From NCBI RefSeq assembly GCF_023091745.1, contig NC_068930.1, forward strand, positions 13,848,262 to 13,912,261: a DNA stretch of 64,000 bases. The letters run 5' to 3'. Source of the DNA: Budorcas taxicolor. Taxonomy: Eukaryota > Chordata > Mammalia > Artiodactyla > Bovidae. Position numbers and translations under genes: made by a program. Under the pieces are notes generated by a model. It worked only from the letters and a program-made list of their open reading frames with translations, did not search any database and was not told the origin of the DNA. Shown here piece after piece: positions 1 to 11,273 of the stretch (within the stretch, counting starts at the first letter, position 1; each line of letters starts with the position of its first letter).

Positions 1-138
1 TCTTTGTGATTCCATGGACTTGATCCCACCAGGCTCCTCTGTCCATGGATTTTTCCAGGCAAGAATACTGGAGTGGGTTGCCATTCCCTTCTCCAAGGAA
101 TGTCCCTGACCCAAGGATTGAACCCCATTCATTGCTTT
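1..138 (-). mobile_element. Bov-tA SINE fragment, cut by window edge
   Basis: The sequence reads as the reverse complement of a Bov-tA SINE: the CCATGGACT block, then the CAGGCAAGAATACTGGAGTG block and the start of the tRNA-derived head (ATTGAACCCC). The 3' part lies outside the window and the tRNA head is incomplete, so the element is partial at both ends. Bov-tA joins a tRNA-Glu-like head to a BovB-derived tail and makes no protein. Confidence 0.85.
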
Positions 139-305
139 TCTCAAATACATTATCCAGGGACCTTTAATGATCTTATGTTTGGAGACATGACTATTTAAGC
201 ATATGGCTCTAACTACTGTGAGAAAATTTGTTCTTGTTTTAAAGTATGCTAAACCAAAATTCTAGAACTCAAGGTTCTGGAATTAAAATCAATATTGTAC
301 TAAAG
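139..305. other. AT-rich spacer, no feature seen
   Basis: A short AT-rich spacer between a SINE and a BovB tail. I see no reading frame, repeat or signal in it. Confidence 0.5.
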
Positions 306-315
306 CTATGGAATG

Positions 316-552
316 TGCTTTGGCCACCTCGTGTGAAGAGCTGACTCATTGGAAAAGACTGACACTGGAAGGGATTGGGGGCAGGAGGAGAAGGGGACGA
401 CAGAGGATGAGATGGCTGGATGGCATCACCAACTCAATGGATGTGAGTCTGAGTGAACTCTGGGAGTTGGTGATGGACAGGGAGGCCTGGTGTGCTGCGA
501 TTCATGGGGTCGCAAAGAGTCAGATACGACTGAGCGACTGAACTGAACTGAA
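316..552 (+). mobile_element. RTE-BovB LINE, 3' end only
   Basis: This is the last ~237 bp of a BovB LINE. It encodes the end of its reading frame (the arginine-rich GRRRRGRQRMRWLDGIT block, then MDREAW and AIHGVAKS) and ends in the typical TGAACTGAACTGAAC tail. It is flanked by a 10-bp target duplication, CTATGGAATG at 306-315 and 553-562. The copy is strongly 5'-truncated and dead, but the short frame is still open (308-541). Confidence 0.93.
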
Positions 553-562
553 CTATGGAATG

Positions 563-3500
563 CTAATCTAAATTATAAATGAATTGTTGCCTTATTGATT
601 AAAGCTGTACTTTTTCAAAGGAATATTTTACCTGTGATATCCACCATAGGCATACTTTTAGTGTAAATTTGTAAAGTAATATTTAAATAGGTTCATTAAA
701 ACCATGTATAACATCAGAATAATTATTGTGGATTGTTCAACCACAGTGAAAAGCTAAGTTCCAAACACTAAAAAGTAAAAAACCAAACCAAACAAAATAT
801 ACCACAAAACAAGCATGCACATACACACACAAATGTTGTTAGTCTTTAGTTAGAAAACTTTAAATTTTTTTTTCAAATTTCTAACTAACCAAAGTGAAGC
901 AAGCAAGTTTACAATGGTAATAAATTCTACCAAGTGGGGGAATTTGAGAAGTAATAGAAGTAGAGTATAAATTACATGCAAGCACACAGACATTGCCACA
1001 CAGATGTAAATAATCTTGCTTCAAATGGACCATAAAGTTTAAATTACTTTCCATACCAGCAATATGAGGCCAGGAAAAAACAACAACAACAACAAAAGCC
1101 CCCAGCTAACCTTGGTTAGAATAATACTGTGACCCTCTAAAGAAAAACACAAAAGAAGGATAGCTGATAATTTAAGTGTTGTCCTGGGTTTTCATAAAAA
1201 TGTCACTTCCACCATTAAGAGTATCATTTGCTTCTATTCTCCCAGAGCTTGGAAACAAGTAAGAGTTGACTCTTGGCCATTAGCATGCATGTGTCTCAAA
1301 TTGTTATACATAGGATATAAAATTGTTATAAGACTTTTACAGCAAGGACATTAAAATATCAGTGTGTAGCACCCATTTTTTTGAATTTTGATCAAAAGAT
1401 GTGGTCAAAAATTTTCGCACCTATTGGATGTATGTATGTACTTCCACAGTACTTCGCACAGTATGTATGTACTTCCATAAAAGAGTAAACAATTATATTA
1501 AAATATGATTAAAATAATTTTTTTTAGTTACAAAGGCAATATACAACCATATGAGGATAATAGGAAACATGAAACTAAAAGGAAGAAAAGGAGAGAAAAC
1601 CATTCAACATATAACTTTGTTTCTCATATCAATTTGCATGAGGGAGATTATCTCCTTATATACACACATACTCAAAAACTATGTAACCATGTTGTTCATA
1701 TTATTTTGCAACTAGGTTTATAAATTCACATTATAACATGAATAACTTTTATACTATTTAAGATACTTTTTCCATAGCATTTTTTATGTTTGGAAATATT
1801 CAGTATATATTCTATATTGTCTTCAAATAATCTAATGTTTCTATAAATCAAATTGTTTTCAAACTTCAGTTACTATATATATTATTGCAATTACTTGAAC
1901 TTATGTTTTAAGGAACATCCCTAATTTTTTCCTATAGTGTAACTTCCCCAAGTAGAATTTCTAGATTCAAGAATGTTGTTCTCTAGAGGGTTTGTATTTC
2001 TTTCTACCATAACACACAAGCTATCATTCACTACAATAATTCATGACAATCTCAAAAGTGGGGAAATTGTAACAAATTATTTTATTTCATAATTTTTAAT
2101 CTGCAAAGTTGTTATCTATACTAGAAAAAGTATTGAGCAATTTTTTATCAAGGTGTAGTCATCTTATTGATTGCAACAGCATTTCATTTACAGAATAGGT
2201 TATCTTTAGTTGAGTCAAATATTTTGAAGGTTATACTCAAATTTTTATTTGTTTTATGTTTGCTTGTGGTGCTTTTTAATGCAACACTTTTTTTCTGATG
2301 TACTGATATCTGTCAACCATCATTCCTTTGGTGTCCTGCTCAGAAAGCCCTTCCCATTGGAATAATCATAACTGAACAATTTATTGAAGTCTTACATATT
2401 GACCAAATGAATATAATTATTCATTTGTTTCTTCTTTACTTTTCCTTCACTTTATTTAAATTTTAATATATCTGGGATTTATTCTGGCAAATAATATTAA
2501 AGTGAAGTTTCTCTTTAGTCCAATGGTAGCTGTTCAGTCCAACATGATTTACTGAATAATTTAATCTTTCTCATTTGATTTGAAATGCCACCTTTTTAAA
2601 GTGTATTTTAACAACCACATGATAAGTAATCGAGTGTCATACATCAAATTCTTCCATGACTATAGAAGATATTATTGTTAATTTCACCTTTTAAAAATGT
2701 AAGTACATGCTTATTATTTCTATGAATTGTATGGTCCTTAGAGAAATTCCATGGCATTAATTTGAAAATTCAGCTTTCTTTTATAAACTTGAAGTGGCAT
2801 CCACAGCTTTCATATAAAATAATGCTGACTAGTATTTTTAGTATAAAAATTATAACTAGACTCAGTGGTGTAAACTTTCTCCTAGTCATTCCAGGGGGAC
2901 TCTACCAGTGAAAATATTGTACGTTTATGTTGCATATCAAGGTACTAAAAAAGCCATAGTACGAATAATACCAGCTTGAATGCAATTTAGAGACCTTATT
3001 TTATGTGTGTGAAAATACTGAAATACTTTATCTCAGATGAAGAATTAGCGTTCTTGTCAGGAAAAATTTAAATTAAGACTACTTGGTTTACAACTTGGCA
3101 AAATCACATCTGAAATCCATTTTTTTTGAAGCTCTATAAATCAAAGGAGCTTAGCAGAGCACAATTTTGTTGTTGCAGTTGCATGTAAAAGTATTTGGAT
3201 CTGGACCGGCAGTGTTTCCCAATAGTGCCAAGTAAAAGCAATCACCTAGATATTAAACTCTGAAAAAAAAATTGAGGAATATAAATGTAAGGAGAAAAAC
3301 TAACTTGACTTACTATTTTTCCACAAGTATATGAGTGCCAAAAAAATAAGGATGGGCAGAATCTCTAGAACATGATCAATTATTCTTTATTTAAACATAT
3401 GAATATTAAGACAGTGAAAAACTCTTTTAAATTAAATATCTACCCAGGAAACTGGCTTTCATAAAAATTATTAACAATTTGGTTGAAGAAGAAAATATTT

Positions 3501-3888
3501 AGAAATTTCCTATTACCACCTTTCTTTTCTAGACAGTAAACCATCTAGGTTTATTTTAAGGGGGAAAATGGGGGTTGTTTTTTTGTTTGTTTGTTTTCTT
3601 AGACAAGCACTGTCTCTAGAGAGAAGCCTGGTTTTATCTGATGCTTTTGCCCAAGTGTCCTTTTAAGAGGAGAACAAGAATAGGCACATGCTCTGGGTGG
3701 TTGATTCCAAGATAACTTTCACATCTGTTTTATCACCAATGCAAAGGCAAAGCTTTCATTTTCTCACTCCCTATTGAATGCAAAGTGGATTCTGTCATGT
3801 CAAATTAGAACCATATTAATTTGTTCTATAGTCTAATAAAATCTCTTGATGAAAGAATTTATGGGATCTACTTTCTTAGAAGCAGCCT
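563..3888. other. AT-rich unique sequence, no gene seen
   Basis: About 3.3 kb of AT-rich DNA with stops in all frames and no ruminant-specific repeat that I recognise. It holds only simple runs: (CAA)n at 1081-1096 and a TTTG-rich tract at 3575-3596. The 72-residue frame at 1505-1723 has low-complexity AT-driven composition and no recognisable motif, so I do not call it a gene. Confidence 0.5.
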
Positions 3889-3899
3889 AAGAGATACAA

Positions 3900-3925
3900 C
3901 ACGACTGAGCGACCGAACTGAACTG
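3900..3925 (+). mobile_element. Minute BovB-type 3'-end insertion (26 bp)
   Basis: Only the last 26 bases of the BovB 3' end are present (CACGACTGAGCGACCGAACT, then GAACTG). They lie between two perfect 11-bp copies of AAGAGATACAA at 3889-3899 and 3926-3936. The direct repeats show that this is a real target-primed insertion and not a decayed longer copy. The source could be BovB itself or a SINE with the same tail. The GAGCGACYGAACTGAACTG form matches the LINE better than the SINE's GACTTAGCGACT form. Confidence 0.85.
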
Positions 3926-3984
3926 AAGAGATACAAGGCAAAAACTGGACCCACCCACCTGCACTCCCACCCCAATTTTGCCCC

Positions 3985-4150
3985 TTAGAATCTGTGTGAT
4001 GCAGAGGAGTTATTTAATGTCCTTGGGCCTCAGTTTCCACGTCTGTAAAAGGATATTCAAAAAATAAATAAATAGATAAATTATGCCTATTGATAAGGTT
4101 GCTGTGAGATGTGAAAGTAAGATATAAAAGCCTGGCACCCACTAGGTGCC
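3985..4150 (+). mobile_element. MIR SINE remnant
   Basis: The order of motifs is that of a MIR element in forward orientation: a TGTGTGAT..., CCTTGGGCCTCAGTTTCC, TCTGTAAAA core, then GTTGCTGTGAGATGTGAAAGT and GCCTGGCACCCACTAGGTGCC. It is diverged, with an AAATA-rich expansion in the middle. MIRs are old, mammal-wide tRNA-derived SINEs and are inactive. Confidence 0.7.
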
Positions 4151-5249
4151 AGGAGAGGGAAAATCCTCATATTTTAAAACCGTACACTCCATGGCTATAA
4201 GGTAGGCTTTTTAACTCCTTTGTAGTTTTGAATTTGACAGCAATGATGTAACTGGACTTTGCTGTTTGAGTGGAACAGAAAAATGAAAAAGCTTAAAGAA
4301 AACAGCAGAAGATAAGGAGCCAACCCAAGCTAGCAAGTCATCGTGCCCTTGGATAACTGAAATCAAGACTTGAATGTGACTTTATGGGTAACATAAAAAT
4401 GGAAAATTTTTATTATTTTTTCCTTTTCTTAAAATAATACTAAGGAAAATAAAGCAACCAGGCCATACTTTATTCTTATTTAACCAAAAGATTAGCACAG
4501 TGGGTTGCTGGTTTTCTTCTACTTTTTTTTTTTTTTTTTAATTTTCCATTAAGCAAGTTCTTTTAAAACAAATTTGAACTTTTCCCATCCCAGTGATTCC
4601 CACGGACAGTTGGCAAAGAATCTTGGATAACTTGCAAAACTGGGATTTTTTCCAGGCATGAGTAACTTGTTAAAAAGGCACTATTTCCTTAATACTAACA
4701 GTAAATAGAGTTCACATTCACATAAATCCTTGGTGGCCCATGGGGAAAGTTTTATGTGTATGTGTGTGTGTGTGTGTGTGTGTGTATGGAATCTTTTTTT
4801 AATTCATAAAACACTTGGCTCTCAGCATGTCTGTTTATATTCCACTTCTCAAAAATAAATACACACGTTTATGCCAGTTGAGGTTAAAAGGTATCCTTTT
4901 TCCAGTTGCCTGCTGCGTGCCAATGATTTTATGATGGATGGGTTCAGGATACCTGGCTAGAATTCTGCAAGAGTGTTTCTCTTCTATTTATTTTAATTTA
5001 CAAAAAAAAAAAAGATAAAACTTAATCACCATGTAATTAAGATACATGTTTTCATGAAATTTAATTTTGTTGGGAGAGCTCAAATAAATATTTTCAGGAC
5101 TTACAGGAAAAATTAAACACTGAATTTTAAAATCAAATGGCAAAGTCAATTTTCTTTTATGCATTGGGACATTGTAAGGTACTGCAGTAATCTGTAGCAG
5201 TTACTACTATGGGTATAAATTATCTCTTATTTATCAGTGGCAAATAATT
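4151..5249. other. AT-rich sequence with simple repeats
   Basis: No coding or transposon signal seen. It contains a poly-T run near 4521-4539, a GT microsatellite listed separately, and a poly-A run near 4999-5012. Confidence 0.5.
4754..4787. repeat. (TG)n microsatellite
   Basis: A nearly uninterrupted TG dinucleotide run of about 32 bp, with one TA interruption at its left. Confidence 0.95.
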
Positions 5250-5251
5250 GC

Positions 5252-5475
5252 AGGGGACTTTCTAGGTGGCACTAGTGGTAAAGAACCTGCCTGTCAATGC
5301 AGGAGACCCAGGAGATGCTGGTTGATCCCTGGGGTCGAGAAGACCCCTTGGAGGAGGGCATGGCCACCCACTCCAGTATTCTTACCTGGAGAATCCCATG
5401 GACAGAGGAGTCTAACAGCCTTCATACAGTCCATGGGGTCCCAAGAGTCAAATACGACTTAGCGACTACACCACC
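5252..5475 (+). mobile_element. Bov-tA SINE, near full length
   Basis: The tRNA-Glu-like head (GTGGCACTAGTGGTAAAGAA, CCTGCCTGTCAATGCAGGAG) is followed by the body (ACTCCAGTATTCTTACCTGG, CCCATGGACAGAGGAG) and a BovB-like end (CAAATACGACTTAGCGACTA). The tail is CACCACCACCAA. The 71-residue frame at 5297-5512 comes from the SINE. Target duplications are not clear. Confidence 0.9.
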
Positions 5476-7090
5476 ACCAATGATAATTATGGGACTTTTC
5501 CCTCTTACATAATCATCTGAAGAATATGTATTTTAAAGTTACCCCTTATTAAAATCTGTTTTGTAGATTATTTTTTTCATGAGACTGGCAGCCATTGAGT
5601 GAGATTTTACAAGGCCACACAGTGACGCAGTAGTGGACCGGCATCTAAAACATATGAGGAACATTTCTACCCACTCTTCTTTCACAGTGATGTGTATATG
5701 CCAGAATTCTCTCTAATTCTCTTTATATGGGTGACAAACACCTCCTGTCTTTGCAGTGCTGGACTGGATATATTCTGATAATAGGCAGTCCCCTGAGATA
5801 TCTTGCATTTCCTGCTTCCGGTCAGATGTTCCACAAGAATAACTTCTCTACATATGTTTTTGCATTTTTGATCACAATCCCAGCTGGAATCAGGAAGTTT
5901 GGAGGCAGCATGGAAATGGAAAATAATTGAAAGTCACAGCGGCACTTTTTTTGACTTTCAAAAATATTTGATTTTCTGGCATTCCTGAAGCCGGGGGGCT
6001 GGGGGAAGCCTATATCATCCATTACCTACTTAAAAAGTATGCTACCACCTCAGTTCTTGACTCAAGATACATTTTTATTTAAAAGAAGAAGAGCACAGTT
6101 ATAAGGGAATAGGAGTTTCCCAAGGTCAGACAGTCAGTCAGAATGAGTTACGGGGTTGGAACTTTTAAAATTGCTAACTGAGGGCTTAATTGAAGCCATA
6201 TTAGTTATTATCATTAGCCTCAGTTACTTTTCATGCCGATGAAAAACATACCATCATGTAACTTCTTCTAATGAATGTATTCAAATAAGTTAAATACAGG
6301 AATAGAACAGAAATCATCTTCTCAAAAAGCTTAAAGGTGATATCTAAACATTGTTTTGCTAAGTCCTCTGAGCTTCATTTTACTTCCCTGCCAAATGATA
6401 TAACTTCTCTTAGGGTGTCTATTAGAATTAATTTAAACTGTGGCTCAAGTACTTAGATAATGTGTGGCCCCTGAAATGGACCAAAAAACCCACAAACCCC
6501 TTTGCTGCTTGTCCTCCTTTTTCCTCCCCTCCTTTCAGAATGTAGGCCTGACAATCTTTAACAAGATGAGATTTTCAGAGACATAACTGCATCCCTGGAC
6601 CCTGCTCCTCACCTGGGCTAGAATGGATTCTGTTGGCCAGTAAGATCCAGACTGAAACAGAAATAGGCAAAATTTTTGTTTTCCTGTTAATTTGTACAAT
6701 CACTGTTTCTGTTACTAATGCTTTATTAAATCTAAACAAACCGCTTAAGTAAAACTAAAAGTAATCCACACATTTACTCCTAAAATTCTGAACCATTCCC
6801 TAGCTGGAGACCCTGCCCCATGACTTTAATGGAGACTCAGGCAGCTGAACAAACACAAAGAAGCTGTCCAGAGTCCTCTCTTTCTGACTCTCCTGGTTCC
6901 ACTTGAAACCCCAGGAAGAGTTTATTTTTACTGTTGGTTTGTTGTGTCCTGCTTTGCCTTTGGTTTGGGGAAGTTTTTTAAAATATATATTTTTTTCCTA
7001 TGAAAATTCCAAGGTTTTTGTTGTTGTTGTTGTTCTTTCTTTTGTATAGAATATGTAGAATGAAAACCAATATTTAGTGGGGATCAATCA
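5476..7090. other. Unique sequence, no gene seen
   Basis: Mostly AT-rich, with a slightly GC-richer part near 6480-6930. There is a TTG-rich tract at 7016-7035. The overlapping short frames at 5727-5930 (plus) and 5822-6022 (minus) lie on opposite strands of the same DNA and neither has a recognisable motif. Confidence 0.45.
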
Positions 7091-7094
7091 TAGT

Positions 7095-7285
7095 TCAGGC
7101 TTTTTCCATACCTTACTTCATTTAATCTCATAAGATCTCAGTGATGCAGGTATTTTTATCATTTATAATGTGGAAAGGGGCCTTAGTGGCAGTTTAGTTG
7201 GGTCACTTTCATGAATGGGAAGATAGCAGACCAAGCTTGTGTACCTCCAAAGTCTGTTCTTTGTTCTTAACTCTCTGTCCTTCTC
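7095..7285 (-). mobile_element. Probable MIR SINE remnant
   Basis: The reverse-orientation MIR pattern is visible but worn: CATTTAATCTCATAAGATCT, GATGCAGGTATTTTTATCATTT, then a distal CCAAAGTCTGTTCTTTGTTC block. Identification rests on the order of these weak matches. Confidence 0.5.
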
Positions 7286-8298
7286 TGTCAATTCAGGGAT
7301 GAGATTATGAGCACCTATTATCAGAGTTTATACAGTAGAGTCCTCCAAGAGTAAAAAGTCAAGCGCACTTAGGAATCTGATTTTTAAATGTAGAGCAAAC
7401 ACTGTTTTAATCATTACTACCTTTCTTGAGTGGGATGATCACTTTTGTGATGATGTAGATGCTTGGATATGCTGGTTGGTCAAGTGTTAGGTACTCAAGA
7501 TCTTGTATGCAGCTTATGCTCCAAGGATTCAGCAAAATAACTGATCAGTCCAGCTGTAGGCCTCTGTAGGTGTTCATTTTATCAGTCACCATTTCCTTGA
7601 CTTGAACATTTTTAAAACAAAAAGTTGGAAAGTGTTTCTTTTGTGTATTTGGGATACTAGAAAATTCTTAATCTATCATATCCAGGGAATAAGTTTTCTT
7701 ATCTCCTGATTTTTCTATATCTTAATTTATAGTCAATGTGACAATTTTTTTAAAATCTAATTTATAGAAGACAGACAAGGCAAGCAGATATTAGTTTTTT
7801 TCTGTTTTTGTTGTTGTTGTTGTTAGTAAGTATTAGTATTTCTGTATATTAGCAAAATATATCTGTAACAAAATAGTGTTCTAGGTTTGGGGAGATTCTC
7901 TTGAGCAGTACTGAGTTCCATAAAATGTGTCCATAGGTACCATTTAAAATGTGGTAACCTGAGCTTGGGGTTTTTGATTCACTATCATGTTGTTACCAAG
8001 GTCTGTCTCTGAGCTTAATATATGCTAAATGTTAACTAACTGAGGGACTTTACAGACCTTTGGAGATTTGAGGGGGTAATCATTCACACTTATGAATGAA
8101 AGAGCAGAAAGGAAGAAAGGAGATAGCTTAACACAGAAAAGAGACATTGAAGAAAGTGAAAACATGAACCATAATTAGTTGAGCACCTACTATGGGAGAC
8201 TTTCTTAATTATTCCTTCCAGTGAGCCCATGAGAGAAGAATTTTAATACTATCTTTTTATAGGATGAGTGGCTGAGATTTAGAGTTTTAGTAAAGACT
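7286..8298. other. Unique sequence with a possible old repeat end
   Basis: No coding signal. It includes a TTG tract at 7804-7824. At 8175-8295 there is a faint MIR/L2-like stretch (GAGCACCTACTATGGGAGAC ... TATAGGATGAGTGGCTGAGA) into which the next BovB appears to have inserted. Confidence 0.4.
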
Positions 8299-9148
8299 CA
8301 GTTCAGTTCAGTCACTCAGTCGTGTCCGACTCTTTGCGACCCCATGAATCGCAGCACGCCAGGCCTCCCTGTCCATCACCAACTCCTGGCGTTCACTCAG
8401 AGTCGCGTCCATCGAGTCAGTGATGCCATCCAGCCATCTCATCCTCTGTCGTCCCCTTCTCCTCCTGCCCCTAATCCCTTCCAGCATCAAAGTCTTTTCC
8501 AATGAGTCAACTCTTCGCATGACGTGGCCAAAGTACTGGAGTTTCAGCTTTAGCATCATTCCTTCCAAAGAAATCCCAGGATTGATCTCCTTCAGAATGG
8601 ACTGGTTGGATCTCCTTGCAGTCCAAGGGACTCTCAAGAGTCTTCTCCAACACCGCAGTTCAAAAGCATCAATTCTTTGGCACTCAGCCTTCTTCACAGT
8701 CCAACCCTCACATCCATACATGACCACAGGAAAAACCATAGCCTTGACTAGACGGACCTTAGTCAGCAAAGTAATGTCTCTGCTTTTGAATATGCTATCT
8801 AGGGTTGGTCATAAGTTTTCTTCCAAGGACTAAGCATCTTTTAATTTCATGGCTGTAATCACCATCTGCAGTGATTCTGGAGCCCAAAAAATAAAGTCTG
8901 ACACTGTTTCCACTGTTTCCCCATCTATTTCCCATGAAGTGATGGGACCGGATGCCATGATCTTCGTTTTATGAATGTTGAGCTTTAAGCCAACTTTTTC
9001 ACTCTCCTCTTTCACTTTCATCAAGAGGCTTTTTAGTTCCTCTTCGCTTTCTGCCATAAGGGTGGTGTCATCTGCATATCAGAGGTTACTGATATTTCTC
9101 CCGGCAATCTTGATTCCAGCTTATGTTTCTTCCAGTCCAGCATTTCTC
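8299..9148 (-). mobile_element. RTE-BovB LINE, 3' 850 bp
   Basis: A reverse-oriented BovB 3' end. It starts with the CAGTTCAGTTCAGTCACTCAG tail and breaks off upstream just after the YxDD region, within CTTCCAGTCCAGCATTTCTC. The C-terminal part of its frame is open on the minus strand at 8308-8769 (153 residues), including KAMVFPVVMYGCEGW and RIDAFELRCWRRLLRVPW. A further in-register piece lies at 8830-9057, and a deletion/frameshift near 8800-8830 separates the two. No clear target duplication. Confidence 0.93.
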
Positions 9149-9540
9149 TAGTGAGTGGTATATAAAACTCAAAGTACTGGAGTTCATAACCATGAAGTGT
9201 CTGCTATGTACCAGCTACCTGATCCTTGCTAATAAGAAGGATGCTTATTTAGTGAGGGAAACTTTAACTTTAGAACCCATGCTTTGGGAAGAAGGGAGAA
9301 AGAAAGGAGGCAAATATTTATTTGGCACCAATATTTATTCTTTCAATATATTTAGGTCAAGCCCATGAGTATATAATTCCAGTAGAAGATCTGGCCTCAC
9401 GGAATTCATCATCTGGTTGGGAAAAGAAACCTACAATTTTTTTAGCAATTAAGAGAAATGGCACTGGACTGGGAGTCTGGATATCCTAAATGTAGTGTTA
9501 TGTTTGTAAACAATTTACTGCACCTATGTCTTTGAAATGA
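9149..9540. other. Short unique stretch with a faint MIR-like segment
   Basis: No gene seen. At about 9458-9530 the text GCACTGGACTGGGAGTCTGG followed by CAATTTACTGCACCTATGTC resembles a MIR-type core in forward orientation, but it is too short to be sure. Confidence 0.35.
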
Positions 9541-9559
9541 AATGAAAAGAAAGGAAATG

Positions 9560-9765
9560 AAATGTTAGTAGCTCAGTCATATTCAACTCTTTGCCATCCA
9601 TGGACTGTAGCCCACCGGGCTCATCTGTCTATGGAATTCTCCAGGCAAGAATACTGAAGTGGGTTGCCATTCCCTTCTCCGGGGGATCTTCTGAATCCAG
9701 GGATCAAACCTGGGTGTCCCACATTTCAGGCAGATTCTTTACCATCTTAGCCACCAGGGAAGCCC
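9560..9765 (-). mobile_element. Bov-tA SINE, near full length
   Basis: Reverse complement of Bov-tA from the BovB-like end (GTAGCTCAGTCATATTCAAC) through CCATGGACTGTAGCCCACC and CAGGCAAGAATACTGAAGTG to the tRNA-like head ending GCCACCAGGGAAGCCC. A GAAATGAAA-rich tract precedes it at 9533-9563, where the SINE tail is expected. Confidence 0.9.
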
Positions 9766-10043
9766 AATTTAATAATCTCACAGATTTAAAGAGCTCAGCA
9801 ATCAGATAGTCACGCCAGGAACATTTTATCTACAGAGCATGCCCAATTAAATTGTGTGAAAAATATACTTGTGTGCAGGGCTAATGTGAATCTTAAGTCA
9901 CTAGGCAGGTCAAAGAGTTCTTATCTTAAAAATGAGGTTAGTGAAATATAGTGTCAAACTAAGATTGGACAAGGAAGTAGCAGATCATCTGATCTTGGGG
10001 AGCCAGAATGCACATAGTGTATCCCTGGATTGAGTGGACAAAA

Positions 10044-10261
10044 GTGAAAAGTGAAAGTGAAGTCGCTCAGTCGTGTCCAACACTTTGTGACCCCATGGAC
10101 TGTAGCCCACCAGGTTCCTCCGTTGATGAGATTCTCCAGGCAAGAATACTGGAATGGGTCGCCATTACTTTCTCCAGGGGAATCTTGCCAACCCAAGGAT
10201 CAAACCCAGGTCTCCCACATTGCAGGCAGACACTTTAACCTCTGAACCACCAGGGAAGCCC
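10044..10261 (-). mobile_element. Bov-tA SINE with perfect 13-bp target duplication
   Basis: A complete-looking reverse Bov-tA. It starts with the GTGAAAAGTGAAAGTGAAGT tail, continues through CGCTCAGTCGTGTCCAACAC and ends at ACCACCAGGGAAGCCC. It is flanked by TGAGTGGACAAAA at 10031-10043 and 10262-10274. The perfect duplication and good match to the family pattern suggest a fairly young insertion. Reading frames at 9954-10245 on both strands derive from it. Confidence 0.95.
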
Positions 10262-10368
10262 TGAGTGGACAAAAACGGGCACTAAATAGGAGAGTTCTAG
10301 AATCACAGCTACTGTCTCACTGAAACAGAAGCCACAGTAGACAACTGCTATTGGATGCACCCAGCCAT

Positions 10369-11273
10369 CAGTTCAGGTCAGGTCAGTTCAGTTCAGTCGC
10401 TCAGTGGTGTCCGACTCTTTGCAGCCCCACAGACTGCAGCATGCCAGGCCTCCCTGTCCGTTACCAACTCCAGGAGTTTACTCAAACTCATGCCCATTGA
10501 GTTGGTTATGCCATCCAGCCATCTCATTCTCTGTCATCCCCGTTTCCCTCCTGCCCTCAATCTTTCCCGGCATCAGGTCTTTCCCAGCATCAGGTATTTT
10601 CAAATGAGTCAGCTCTTTGCATCAGGTGGCCAAAGCATTGGAGTTTCAGCTTCAACATCAGTCCTTCCAATGAACATTCAGGACTGATTTCCTTTAGGAT
10701 GGACTGGTTGGATCTCCTTGCAGTCCAAGGGACTCTCAAGAGTCTTCTCCAACACCATAGTTTGAAAGCATCAGTTCTTTGGCGCTTAGCTTTCTTTATA
10801 GTCCAACTCTCACATCCACACATGACTATTGGAAAAACCATAGCCTTGACTAGATAGACCTTTGTTGGGAAAGTAAGGTCTCTGCTTTTTGATATGCTGC
10901 CTAGGTTGGTCATAACTTTCCTTCCAAGGAGTAAGCGTCTTTTTACTTTATGGTCAGGTGATCTGGTATTCCCATCTCTTGAAGAATTTGCTACAGTTTG
11001 TTGTGATCCACACAGTCAAAGGCTTTGGCATAGTCAGTAAAGCAGAAATAGATGTTTTCTGGAACTCTCTTGTTTTTTCTATGATCTGTTGGCAATTTGA
11101 TCTCTGATTCCTCTCCATTTTCTAAAACCAGCTTGAGCATCTGGAAGTTCATGGTTCACATACTACTGAAGCCTGGCTTGGAGGATTTTGAGCATTGATT
11201 TACTAGCATGTGAGATGAGTGGAATTGTGCATGCGGTAGTTTGAGCATTCTTTGGCATTGCCTTTCTTTGGGA
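10369..11273 (-). mobile_element. RTE-BovB LINE with internal deletion
   Basis: A reverse-oriented BovB 3' region. The 3' tail and C-terminal coding part (minus-strand frame 10590-10913) run to about 10953. The text then jumps to TCAGGTGATCTGGTATTCCC, which in the 15.5-17.6 kb copy lies about 425 bp farther on (after 16480). The lost segment holds the YxDD active-site region. The remainder codes for the GFRK...FCFxDYxKAF region and stops at TTCTTTGGGATGG. No clear target duplication. Confidence 0.92.

Noticed and set aside
8420..8833. 137-residue plus-strand frame
   Set aside because: Antisense of the minus-strand BovB at 8299-9148. The sense strand carries the recognisable LINE residues.
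9505..9771. CAATTTA as target duplication of the Bov-tA at 9560-9765
   Set aside because: Only seven bases, and the left copy lies some 45 bp away from the SINE tail in what looks like an older MIR-like segment.
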